From: CAZMUN01 sp964569815
Lineage (GTDB): Archaea > Iainarchaeota > Iainarchaeia > Iainarchaeales > GCA-2688035
Direction: 5' to 3'
DNA length: 32,772 bases
NCBI GenBank assembly: GCA_964569815.1
Contig: CAZMUN010000010.1
Span: 1 to 32,772 of the forward strand
How positions within the stretch are numbered: position 1 is the stretch's first letter; each line of letters starts with the position of its first letter. The notes beneath the pieces are model-generated. The model did not search any database, was not told the origin of the DNA, and worked only from the letters and a program-made list of their open reading frames with translations. The translations under genes and the position numbers were made by a program. Positions 22,258-29,924 of this stretch are shown here, one piece after another.

Positions 22258-22983
22258 ATGGTTAACGCTTTGGAAGAGTTTCTTGCAAAATTCATTGAAA
22301 GCCTGACCTCAGTAGGAAATGATATCCTAACCAGGTTTGCACAAGTAGTGCCAGACCTGATACTGGCAATCATTCTAGTACTGATCGGATGGCTTGTTGC
22401 AAGAATAGTGAAACAAGTGGTAATCAAGATACTGCAAAGCACCAAAGTAGACCAATGGATTGACGAGCAAAATCTTACAGCTGCAATTGGCGGCAAAGAA
22501 ATCTCAGCAATAGCAGGCAGCCTGACAAAATGGTACATCATAGGCCTTTTCCTGGCCCAGGCAGCCGAACTGCTTTCGCTGGCAACATTCAAGCAATACC
22601 TCACAGCCCTCTTCATCGAAGCACCGGGCGGAGGCACGCCGGTTTTCTTTGCACTGCTGGGAGCAGTCGTGGTAATGCTTGTAGGTCTGCTTATAGCAAG
22701 ATACGCCAGAAACATCATCGAAGCAACAACCTTCAAACTCAAAAGGGTTGCCGGGATTTTGGCAGAGGCAATAGTCGTAATATTCGCCGGCCTGATCTCA
22801 CTGAACCTAGTGTTTGGCAGAGACGCCGCAATACTGATCCAAAACCAAATCAACGCATTCATAACGCCCTTCATTTGGGCGTTTGCAATCGTTCTGGCAG
22901 TAGTGTTAGGCCTCAGAATCTTGATTGACTGGAAAGCCGACCTAAAAAAGCTCTCAGACGAGCTAAGGAAAGCTTTGAAATAA
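22258..22983 (+). CDS. Multi-pass membrane protein with conserved TM helix (MscS-related)
   Basis: Product of 241 residues with about five membrane helices. The first half contains VVPDLILAIILVLIGWLVAR followed by KQVVIKILQSTKVDQWID, the pattern of the conserved TM helix family seen beside or within small-conductance mechanosensitive channels. A second similar helix (ALLGAVVVMLVGLLIARYAR) may be an internal duplicate. The typical soluble MscS beta domain is absent, so channel function is uncertain. The C-terminus is a charged helix. Confidence 0.65.
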   Translation: MVNALEEFLAKFIESLTSVGNDILTRFAQVVPDLILAIILVLIGWLVARIVKQVVIKILQSTKVDQWIDEQNLTAAIGGKEISAIAGSLTKWYIIGLFLAQAAELLSLATFKQYLTALFIEAPGGGTPVFFALLGAVVVMLVGLLIARYARNIIEATTFKLKRVAGILAEAIVVIFAGLISLNLVFGRDAAILIQNQINAFITPFIWAFAIVLAVVLGLRILIDWKADLKKLSDELRKALK

Positions 22984-23030
22984 AAAAAAAGGGAAATGCC
23001 AAAATTTCCTTTTTTTCTCTTTTTTTTTCT
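22984..23030 (+). terminator. Hairpin and T-run after the MscS-related gene
   Basis: GGAAAT (22992-22997) pairs with ATTTCC (23004-23009), flanked by A-run and T-run that extend the stem; a long T-rich tract follows. Confidence 0.55.
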
Positions 23031-23213
23031 ATTTTTTAACAGCAACAGCCGAAAGGCAAGTTCTTAAACCATTTCCATTTCTAAAATAGATTACAGGCAA
23101 ACGCTTGGCGAGCGTAACGAGCACGTTCGATTGACAGCAGGCAACCGGACCCGCACCAGCCAGGCGTGACGGCTTGGGCCCGTAGCTTAGTCTGGCAGAG
23201 CATTGGTCTTATA

Positions 23214-23536
23214 AAGCCTTTTTTCCAGCGGGAAAAAAGCCTTGGGAAAAGAAGTGCCTCCGGCACAAGCCTTTTCCAAGGAAAAAAAAAGCCTTGGGAA
23301 AAGAAGTGCCTCCGGCACAAGCCTTTTCCAAGGAAAAAANNNNNNNNNNNNNNNNNNNNNNNNNNNNNNNNNNNNNNNNNNNNNNNNNNNNNNNNNNNNN
23401 NNNNNNNNNNNNNNNNNNNNNNNNNNNNNNNNNNNNNNNAAAGCCTTGGGAAAAGCAGCGCTTCAAGCAAAGCCTTCCCGAGGAAAAACGCCTTGGGAAA
23501 GATTCCAAGGAAACATGGAAAAAAAAGGCTGGAGAG
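23214..23536 (+). repeat. tRNA intron made of hairpin repeats, with assembly gap
   Basis: The intron holds a 52-bp tandem unit. Copies at 23240-23281 and 23292-23333 are identical hairpins: CCTTGG pairs with CCAAGG, AAAAG with CTTTT, and GTGCC with GGCAC. After the gap a diverged copy keeps the stem by paired changes (CCTTGGGAA 23444-23452 with TTCCCGAGG 23475-23483), and a short copy lies at 23491-23510. The whole intron is closed by AGCCTTTTTTCC (23215-23226) with GG-A-run-GGCT ending at 23530. True length is unknown because of the N run. Confidence 0.8.
23340..23439. other. Assembly gap of 100 N
   Basis: Exactly 100 unknown bases inside the repeat array, so a scaffolding placeholder rather than a measured length. 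The array probably has more copies than shown. Confidence 0.95.
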
Positions 23537-23652
23537 CACCAAGGGTCAGGGGTTCAAATCCTCTCGGGCCCAAAAGCAAAAGGGAAGAGGTAAAAGGCCA
23601 AAGGATTTGGTTTTTTTTTGCAAACTTTTTTGCAGGCAAGCGAAAAAAGTTT

Positions 23653-23674
23653 TTCAAATCCTCTCAGGCCCAAA
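23653..23674 (+). repeat. Copy of the tRNA-Ile 3' end
   Basis: TTCAAATCCTCTC-GGCCCAAA is repeated with one internal change and the same spacing, exactly 100 bases after the tRNA copy (23553-23574). It resembles a direct repeat left by integration or recombination at a tRNA 3' end, or the end of a decayed second tRNA. Confidence 0.6.
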
Positions 23675-23679
23675 CTTTT

Positions 23680-24306
23680 ATGGCAAAAAGAAAACAGGCT
23701 CCAAAAAAGGCAACCGTTTCAAGAAAAAAGTCTTCCAGGATGAGGCAGCTTACCAAAAGAATGCTTCGCCTGTCTGAAAGAAGCCCCAGTGTTGTAGGAG
23801 ACTCCATAAAAATGCTTGGCAGGCAAATGCGCCAAGGCAACCTTACAAGAAAACAGCTTGTAGACATATGGCTCGCGCCCCTGAAAGAAACCACCCTGAT
23901 TTCTGCTTTAAAAAGCTATAATTCAGGCAGGGTTCCCCTGAAAAGGTTTTTGGAAAGAATCGACGCAGCCTACGAAAAAAGGATTCCAAGCGAAGTTGTT
24001 AACGAGCTTTTAGGTTGCAGGAAAAGGTCTTTTCGCAGAAAGCTTTTGGAAGTAGAAAAAAAGCTCAGGCCTCCAAAATCATTTATAACAAGCATGGTTA
24101 TTGCAAGAGCCAAAGCACTTGCCGAGGCAGGCAAAATCCCAAAAAGCATGGTAAAGGAAATGGACCGGCTTTCATGGGACATTCACAAAGCAACCCACAA
24201 AAGGCACGCTGCCCTGAAGAAAAACAACAGAGAGGCCGAAACAACCGCTTTGGAAGAGCTCAAAGCACTTGAAGCAAGGCAGCAAGAAAAAATGAAAGAG
24301 CTGTGA
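23680..24306 (+). CDS. Basic helical hypothetical protein
   Basis: Product of 208 residues starting MAKRKQAPKKATVSRKKSSR at the ATG at 23680; any longer frame runs through the tRNA intron and is not coding. It is helical and Lys/Arg-rich, with LGRQMRQGNLTRKQLVDIWL and ERIDAAYEKRIPSEVVNELL as the more globular parts and a charged helix at the end. Nucleic-acid or ribosome association is a guess from charge. It ends three bases before the Nudix gene, so the two share a transcript. Confidence 0.6.
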   Translation: MAKRKQAPKKATVSRKKSSRMRQLTKRMLRLSERSPSVVGDSIKMLGRQMRQGNLTRKQLVDIWLAPLKETTLISALKSYNSGRVPLKRFLERIDAAYEKRIPSEVVNELLGCRKRSFRRKLLEVEKKLRPPKSFITSMVIARAKALAEAGKIPKSMVKEMDRLSWDIHKATHKRHAALKKNNREAETTALEELKALEARQQEKMKEL

Positions 24307-24309
24307 TTT

Positions 24310-24765
24310 ATGAGAAAGGATTTTGTTGCAACAGGATTTTTGGTTCGGAACGAAAAGGTTTTGCTTGTAAAGCACCGCAAGCTAGGATTATGGCTTCCTG
24401 TCGGCGGCCACATAGAGGCAGGCGAAACGCCGGAACAGGCCTTAAGGCGCGAAGCAATCGAAGAAGCAGGCCTCGAACTCGAGATTTTGCCAGGGCAGTG
24501 CATTAAATGCCCTGACAAAAACGTTTCCATGCTTTTAATGCCACACCATATGCAAATCGAGCTAATAAAGCACTCAAAAGAGCCAACACACGAGCACATT
24601 GACCTCATCTACTTTTGCAAAGCAAAGCAAGGAAAAGAAAAGCTTAACGAAAAAGAAGCCCTTGAAATAGCCTGGTTTTCCTCAAAAGACCTTGAAAAAA
24701 GAGCTATTACGGAAAACGTGCGCATTTTGGGCAAAAAAGCCATTGAATTGGCAAAAAAAGCCTAA
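24310..24765 (+). CDS. Nudix hydrolase
   Basis: Hydrolyses nucleoside diphosphates linked to another group. The 151-residue protein has a complete Nudix box starting at Gly33, GHIEAGETPEQALRREAIEE followed by AGL, with the metal-binding REAIEE core. The WLPVGGHIEAGE variant and the following CIKCPDKNV and EHIDLIYFCKA resemble ADP-ribose or dihydroneopterin triphosphate-type members, but substrate is open. It begins three bases after the previous stop. Confidence 0.88.
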   Translation: MRKDFVATGFLVRNEKVLLVKHRKLGLWLPVGGHIEAGETPEQALRREAIEEAGLELEILPGQCIKCPDKNVSMLLMPHHMQIELIKHSKEPTHEHIDLIYFCKAKQGKEKLNEKEALEIAWFSSKDLEKRAITENVRILGKKAIELAKKA

Positions 24766-24820
24766 AAAAAGGCATCTGCTTTAAAATATTTCATTGTGAA
24801 ATTATTCAAAGTGAGCAAAA

Positions 24821-27694
24821 ATGCCCAAAAAAAAGACCCTGAAGCCGTTTGACAGAAAAAAAGAGGAAGCCATAAAAAGGCAGTGGAAAAAAGGCAAAGT
24901 CCAGGAAACAGTGAGAAAAGCCTCACAAAACCAAAAAAAGCCATACTATTTCATGGACGGGCCCCCCTATGCAACAGGCCACATTCACATGGGAACAGCC
25001 CTAAACAAGATTTTGAAGGACGTGGCCATCCGATCAAAAAGAATGCAGGGCCTTAAGGTTTTTGCCAGGCCAGGCTACGACACACACGGACTGCCCATAG
25101 AAAAAAAGGTCGAAGAAAAGCTTGGATTCCAGCAAAAAAGCCAAATAGAAGAATACGGCGTAGAAAAATTCGTGCAAGAATGCAGGCATTTTGCAACCCA
25201 ATTCATAGACGTAATGAACGACGAATTCGACAACCTGGGAGTGTGGATGGACTGGAAAAACCCATACTTAACGCTAGACGACGAATACATTGAGGCAATC
25301 TGGTGGACCTTCAAAAAAGCTGACGAAAAAGGCCTTCTCTACAAAGGCCTCTACCCACTGCACGTATGCCCCAGATGCGAAACAGCAGTAGCATACAACG
25401 AAATAGAGTACTCAAAAGAAAAGGACGAAAGCATTTACGTAAAGTTTCCAGCAAAAGACCAAAAAAGCACATTTCTCGTTATTTGGACCACAACCCCCTG
25501 GACCCTGCCAGGAAACACAGGCATAATGGCGCACCCAGAATACGAATACGATTTCGTGAAACTAAGCAATGGCGAAACATGGATTCTTGCAAAAGAAAAA
25601 GTCCAAGAACTGATGAACGCAATAGAAGCAGGCTATGCAACAGCCAAAACAGTTAAAGGAAAAGACCTCGAAGGAATGCAGTACTCAAACCCTTTAGCCA
25701 AGCGCCTGAAAATGCCTGAAATAAAAAACGCTTACCGCGTAATATTAAGCGAACGCTACGTAAACCTTGAAGAGGGAACAGGATTGGTGCACACCGCGCC
25801 AGGCCACGGAAAAGAAGACTTTGAAGCAGGCACAAAAGCAGGACTGCCCGCAATATCGCCAGTGGAAATGAACGGAACCCTAAAAGAGGAAACAGGCAAG
25901 TACGCGGGAAAAAAAGCCCGCGTTGTGGACAAAGAAATAATAGAAGACCTCGACTTTGACAGAATGCTCGTATACAAGCACAGCTACACCCACGACTACC
26001 CGCTGTGCTGGCGCTGCAAAAGCCCGCTGTTAATGGTTTCAATAGAGCAATGGTTCTTCCAAATACAAGGCATCCAAGAAAAAATGCTCGAACTCAACAA
26101 AAACGTGAACTGGGTTCCAAAATGGATGCAAGACAGAATGCAAAACTGGCTGCAAAGCATCGGCGACTGGCCGATTTCAAGAGCCCGCTACTGGGGAACA
26201 CCACTGCCAATATGGCTCTGCGAAAAATGCGGAAACAAGGTTGTTGTAGGAAGCAAGCAAGAACTCCAAGAAATGTCAGGCGAGAAAAAAATAGACATGC
26301 ACAAGCCAGGCATTGACTCAATTGAAATACCATGCAAGTGCGGAAACGCAATGAAACGCGTTCCCGAGGTATTGGACGTATGGTTCGACTCAGGGGTAAG
26401 CAGCTGGGCTGCTTTAGGCTACCCAAAGGAAGAAAAAGGCTTTGAAGAATTCTGGCCCGCAGACCTAAACCTAGAGGGAACAGACCAATTCAGAGGATGG
26501 TGGAACGCCCAGCTGATTCTTTCAACAATATGCTTTGAAAAAACGCCATTTGAAAACATCTTGGTTCACGGCATTGTTTTGGACATGGACAAAATAAAGA
26601 TGTCAAAAAGCCAGGGAAACATAGTCCAGCCAAAAGACGTCATAAAAAAATACAGCCGCGACTACTTAAGGTACTACCTGGTCAGCACAAGCAAAGGCGA
26701 AGACTTTGCCTTCTCATGGGACGCATTCAAAGACATTCACCGATTCTTCAACGTTTTATGGAACTCATGCAACTACGCGTTAATGTACCTAGACCTAGAC
26801 ATGGAAAAAGCGGAAAAACTTGACACAAAAAAGCTTGAAACAGAAGACAAATGGATAGTAAGCAGGGCCAACGCATTAAACGAAACAGTCCTAGAAGCAT
26901 TCAACACATACTCGTTCTACAAGGCCACAGCCGCAATAGAAAACTTTGTGCTGGAAGACCTAAGCAGAACATACATAAAGCTTGTTCGCGACCGCGTGAC
27001 ATCAGAAGAAAAAGAAACCATAAGCAAAACAATGGCCTACACAGTGAACAGGCTTTTGAAAATGCTTGCCCCAATAACACCGCACATAACCGAGTACATT
27101 TACCAGCACCTTAAAAGCAAAAAAATGCCAAAAACAGTGCACCTTCTCGAAATTCCAAAAGCAGACAAAAAAATGGTTGACAAAAAGCTCGAAGAACAGT
27201 TTGAAAAAGCTCAAGAGGTAACCCAAGCCACTCTTGCATTAAGAGAGAAAGCAAAGCTTAGGAGACGATGGCCTCTTAAGGAACTGGTCATTGTATCAAA
27301 AACAGGCCGCGAGCTCAGCAAAGTGAAAAACGTTATAGCAAGCTTTGCAAACGTGAAAAAGGTTTCGCTTGAAAAAAGAAAGCCAAGGAAAGGAAAATAC
27401 GCAGAAAAAGACCTGGGCTTTGTAAGAGTTTACCTAAACCTAGAAGCAGATGCCTCTTTGAAAGAAAACTGGGAAATGCAGGAACTGAGGCGAAAAATTC
27501 AAGACATGAGAAAACAAGCCAAGCTCACACCAGGGCAAAAAGCAAAGCTCCGCATATCAAGCTCTGACACCAAATTTTTGGAAAAACACAAAAAGCAAAT
27601 AGAGGAAACAACCAACACAACTTTAGTGGACTCAAAAATGAAGCCATCTGAAAAGCTCTTTGAAAGAAAATTCGGCCTCAAGCTCGAAAAATAG
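24821..27694 (+). CDS. ileS: Isoleucyl-tRNA synthetase
   Basis: Class I synthetase that charges tRNA-Ile and edits valine. The 957-residue protein has the HIGH-type motif HIHMG (54-58), the editing-domain block TTTPWTLPGNTG near 225 and GTGLVHTAPGHGKEDFEAG near 320, and KMSKS at 593-597. Zinc-type cysteine pairs (CEKCG, CKCG) lie near 470-510. Its anticodon-binding helical domain follows, and the C-terminal region is of the archaeal/eukaryotic-like type. The partner tRNA-Ile(UAU) is encoded 1.2 kb upstream on the same strand. Confidence 0.96.
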   Translation: MPKKKTLKPFDRKKEEAIKRQWKKGKVQETVRKASQNQKKPYYFMDGPPYATGHIHMGTALNKILKDVAIRSKRMQGLKVFARPGYDTHGLPIEKKVEEKLGFQQKSQIEEYGVEKFVQECRHFATQFIDVMNDEFDNLGVWMDWKNPYLTLDDEYIEAIWWTFKKADEKGLLYKGLYPLHVCPRCETAVAYNEIEYSKEKDESIYVKFPAKDQKSTFLVIWTTTPWTLPGNTGIMAHPEYEYDFVKLSNGETWILAKEKVQELMNAIEAGYATAKTVKGKDLEGMQYSNPLAKRLKMPEIKNAYRVILSERYVNLEEGTGLVHTAPGHGKEDFEAGTKAGLPAISPVEMNGTLKEETGKYAGKKARVVDKEIIEDLDFDRMLVYKHSYTHDYPLCWRCKSPLLMVSIEQWFFQIQGIQEKMLELNKNVNWVPKWMQDRMQNWLQSIGDWPISRARYWGTPLPIWLCEKCGNKVVVGSKQELQEMSGEKKIDMHKPGIDSIEIPCKCGNAMKRVPEVLDVWFDSGVSSWAALGYPKEEKGFEEFWPADLNLEGTDQFRGWWNAQLILSTICFEKTPFENILVHGIVLDMDKIKMSKSQGNIVQPKDVIKKYSRDYLRYYLVSTSKGEDFAFSWDAFKDIHRFFNVLWNSCNYALMYLDLDMEKAEKLDTKKLETEDKWIVSRANALNETVLEAFNTYSFYKATAAIENFVLEDLSRTYIKLVRDRVTSEEKETISKTMAYTVNRLLKMLAPITPHITEYIYQHLKSKKMPKTVHLLEIPKADKKMVDKKLEEQFEKAQEVTQATLALREKAKLRRRWPLKELVIVSKTGRELSKVKNVIASFANVKKVSLEKRKPRKGKYAEKDLGFVRVYLNLEADASLKENWEMQELRRKIQDMRKQAKLTPGQKAKLRISSSDTKFLEKHKKQIEETTNTTLVDSKMKPSEKLFERKFGLKLEK

Positions 27695-27787
27695 TTCGGT
27701 TTAAATAGCTTTTCAAGCCTATTTCTTGGCATGTTTACCTTGCCAATCTAAAGGCTTTTTCTTTCAACGCAAAGGCAAACATAGGAC

Positions 27788-28714
27788 ATGGTTCTTATGC
27801 AAAAAATAAACGACTTGAAGCCAGAAAACTGCAAAACAGCAAAAGAGCTATTAGAACAAATGCGCTCCACAGGCTTTCAAGCAAGCCATTTGGCAGAAGC
27901 AGCAGAAGCCATTGAAAGAATGAAAAAAGAGAACGCAGCCATCTTTTTGGGCTTTACAGCAAACCTTGTCGCATCAGGCGTAAGAGGCCTAATAAAAGAG
28001 CTCTGCAAAAAAAGCTTTGTTGACGCAATCGTTACAACAGCAGGAAGCATAGACCACGACATAATAAAAAGCTTCCACGAATACAAGCTCGGAAGCTTTA
28101 ACGCAGACGACATAGAACTGCACAAAAAAGGCATAAACAGAGTAGGAAACATTTTCATCAAAACCAAGGGCTTTGAAACCCTTGAAGAAAAAATGCAGCC
28201 ATGGCTTGAAGAGCTCTACAGCAAAGAAAAAACGCTAAGCCCAAGCAGCCTAACCGGCTTTCTCGGAGAAAAGCTTCCAAAAGAAAGCTTTCTCCACTGG
28301 TGCACAAAAAACAAGATTCCTGTCTTCTGCCCAGGCATAACAGACGGCGCAATAGGCCTGCAAATGCACTTCTTCAAAGAAAGCCACCCCGATTTCTCGG
28401 TTGACGTAACAGCAGACATGAAAGGCCTTGCCCAAATGGTTTTAACAGCAGACAAAACAGGAGCCATAATTTTGGGAGGAGGCATCTCAAAGCACCACAT
28501 AATAGGAGCAAACATAATGAGAAACGGACTCGATTACGCAGTATACATTTCAACCGCCTTGGAATACGACGGGTCCCTAAGCGGAGCCCAAACAAAGGAA
28601 GCAAAAAGCTGGGGCAAACTCAAAGAAAAAGCCAAATCAGTTCAAGTGAACTGTGACGCAAGCATTGCATTCCCAATTGTATTCAAAACGCTTGAAGAAA
28701 AGGGGCTAATATGA
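27788..28714 (+). CDS. dys: Deoxyhypusine synthase
   Basis: Transfers the aminobutyl group of spermidine to a lysine of the translation factor aIF5A. The 308-residue protein has NAD-binding blocks FLGFTANLVASGVRGLI and VTTAGSIDHDIIK, the CPGITDGAIGLQ segment near 181, LGGGISKHHIIGAN near 229, and the active-site Lys277 in EAKSWGKLKEKA. Length is usual for archaeal enzymes. Its stop overlaps the start of the next gene (ATGA), which encodes an enzyme that supplies the spermidine precursor. Confidence 0.94.
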   Translation: MVLMQKINDLKPENCKTAKELLEQMRSTGFQASHLAEAAEAIERMKKENAAIFLGFTANLVASGVRGLIKELCKKSFVDAIVTTAGSIDHDIIKSFHEYKLGSFNADDIELHKKGINRVGNIFIKTKGFETLEEKMQPWLEELYSKEKTLSPSSLTGFLGEKLPKESFLHWCTKNKIPVFCPGITDGAIGLQMHFFKESHPDFSVDVTADMKGLAQMVLTADKTGAIILGGGISKHHIIGANIMRNGLDYAVYISTALEYDGSLSGAQTKEAKSWGKLKEKAKSVQVNCDASIAFPIVFKTLEEKGLI

Positions 28715-29679
28715 TTCTCCCGGCACTGATGTTCTTCTGCGGCTTCCTAACCAAGTTCACAGACAACCTCGTGGACCAAGCCTACCTCCCAAAAAGGCAG
28801 TGGATTGCAAGCCTGGCAGGCCTCGGCTACGGCCTTATTGCAGGCTATCTTTTAACAGCATCACAGGAATTTGCAACAATAATAGCCGCAATAACAGTCG
28901 GCGTGCTCTTGGCAGGAAAAATAGACGCAAGGCCACACCAGCTAGCCATAGCAGCCATCATCGCATTCATTGTTGTCTTCAGCCTGTCTAAGGTAAGCCT
29001 GGTGCTTGTGGCATTTTTTGCAGGCCTCGGGCTTTTAGACGAGGCTTTGAACGATTTAATGGACAGGCTGAAAGAAAAAAGAAAAGCCAATAAAATAATG
29101 CAAAGAATTGTGAGCGCAAGGCTTTCACTTGAAATCGGGGCGATGGCAGTCGGGCTTGCAACCGGAAACTGGAACTACTTTCTGGCAGTGTTTTCCTTTG
29201 ACCTTGCATACAACACCGCAGACAAGGCCATGCCCTTTTTTATGACAAGCTTTGACTCAGGATACGGGCCACAGCTCTCCCTCGACCTATACAAATGCAA
29301 TAAAAAAAGGCTTTCTGACAAAAAGCTTCTGAAAAAAGTTTTGCAGGAATTTCCTAAAAAAATCGGGATGACCCCAATATCAAAGCCATTCATAATAGAA
29401 CACACTGCCGGAAAAACACAGGATTCAGGGCTAAGCGGCTTCATAGTAATAGCAGAATCCCACATAACAGTACACACATACCCATTCAAAGCCCTTGCAA
29501 AAATAGACATTGTTTCATGCAAAAGCTTTGACACAGAAAAAAGCCTTGAACTGATGAAAAAGCTTTTTCAGGCCAAAGAAGCAGAAAAGTTTGTGCTAAA
29601 AAGAGGCAAAGAATACCCAAAAAGCGCAAAAAAAGCCATTTCCCTTGTAAAAAAAGAACGCTCCCTTAAGCAGGGGTAA
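28711..29679 (+). CDS. speD: Membrane-fused S-adenosylmethionine decarboxylase (SpeD-like)
   Basis: Residues 1-~175 hold five or six membrane helices (for example WIASLAGLGYGLIAGYLL and FATIIAAITVGVLLAG). Residues ~180-300 form a SpeD domain with self-cleavage site ESH (Glu249/Ser250, the serine becoming the pyruvoyl group), His255 in VHTYP and Cys270 in IVSCKSF, all in the expected order. The reaction would give decarboxylated AdoMet for spermidine synthesis. Standard SpeD is soluble and about 120-130 residues, so the membrane half is unusual. Some SpeD homologues have become arginine or ornithine decarboxylases, which is the main alternative. Coupled by a four-base overlap to deoxyhypusine synthase. 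Confidence 0.82.
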   Translation: MILPALMFFCGFLTKFTDNLVDQAYLPKRQWIASLAGLGYGLIAGYLLTASQEFATIIAAITVGVLLAGKIDARPHQLAIAAIIAFIVVFSLSKVSLVLVAFFAGLGLLDEALNDLMDRLKEKRKANKIMQRIVSARLSLEIGAMAVGLATGNWNYFLAVFSFDLAYNTADKAMPFFMTSFDSGYGPQLSLDLYKCNKKRLSDKKLLKKVLQEFPKKIGMTPISKPFIIEHTAGKTQDSGLSGFIVIAESHITVHTYPFKALAKIDIVSCKSFDTEKSLELMKKLFQAKEAEKFVLKRGKEYPKSAKKAISLVKKERSLKQG

Positions 29680-29839
29680 TGGCCTTCACAACCAAAACAA
29701 TCAAAATCAAAACCAAGGCAACGCCTATGATGAACTCAGGGCCCATTTTCGGCCCAGAGGTATCAGAGTCAAAAAAGCGCATTATGCCCAAAGAACTGCT
29801 TGGCCCAGAAACACTAGGGCCCTTTCTCAGCTTAACCAT
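29666..29839 (-). CDS. Sec61-beta subunit of protein translocase
   Basis: Small third subunit of the SecYE-beta channel, 57 residues from the ATG at 29839 (a GTG at 29851 would add four). It has the archaeal Sec61-beta signature LGIMRFFDSDTSGPKMGPE just before a single tail-anchor helix (FIIGVALVLILIVLVVKAI). Its end overlaps the convergent SpeD gene by 14 bases. Confidence 0.88.
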   Translation of the reverse strand: MVKLRKGPSVSGPSSSLGIMRFFDSDTSGPKMGPEFIIGVALVLILIVLVVKAITPA

Positions 29840-29924
29840 ACAAAAAAACACCTCTATGTAAAGATTTTAATACCTGTTAAACTATAAAAATCATACAGTT
29901 GGAAAAAAAAACAAGGCCGATTTG

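Larger units (their letters stand above)
23176..23572 (+). tRNA. tRNA-Ile(UAU) with a long intron
   Basis: Exon 1 is 23176-23213 and exon 2 is 23537-23572. Acceptor stem GGGCCCG/CGGGCCC is perfect with discriminator A; D-stem GCTT/GAGC; anticodon stem TTGGT/ACCAA; T-stem AGGGG/CCTCT with loop TTCAAAT. The spliced anticodon loop is CUUAUAC, so the anticodon is UAU. At the junction the precursor fits the bulge-helix-bulge pattern: bulge TAA (23212-23214), four-base helix CTTA/GGAG with one mismatch, bulge AGC (23535-23537), inner helix AGCC/GGCT. This puts the intron at the canonical 37/38 site, to be cut by the EndA encoded at 1675. No CCA is encoded. Confidence 0.88.

Noticed and set aside
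23049..23058. GNRA-type mini-hairpin GCC-GAAA-GGC, also at 31983-31994
   Set aside because: Stems of three to four pairs are expected by chance in this sequence and have no consistent context.
23096..23175. Second tRNA or small RNA in the GC-rich leader before tRNA-Ile
   Set aside because: It has short hairpins but no cloverleaf can be drawn and no T-loop match is convincing.
23166..24306. Plus and minus frames running through the tRNA intron and the N gap
   Set aside because: They translate structured repeats and unknown bases; the downstream gene has a clear ATG at 23680.
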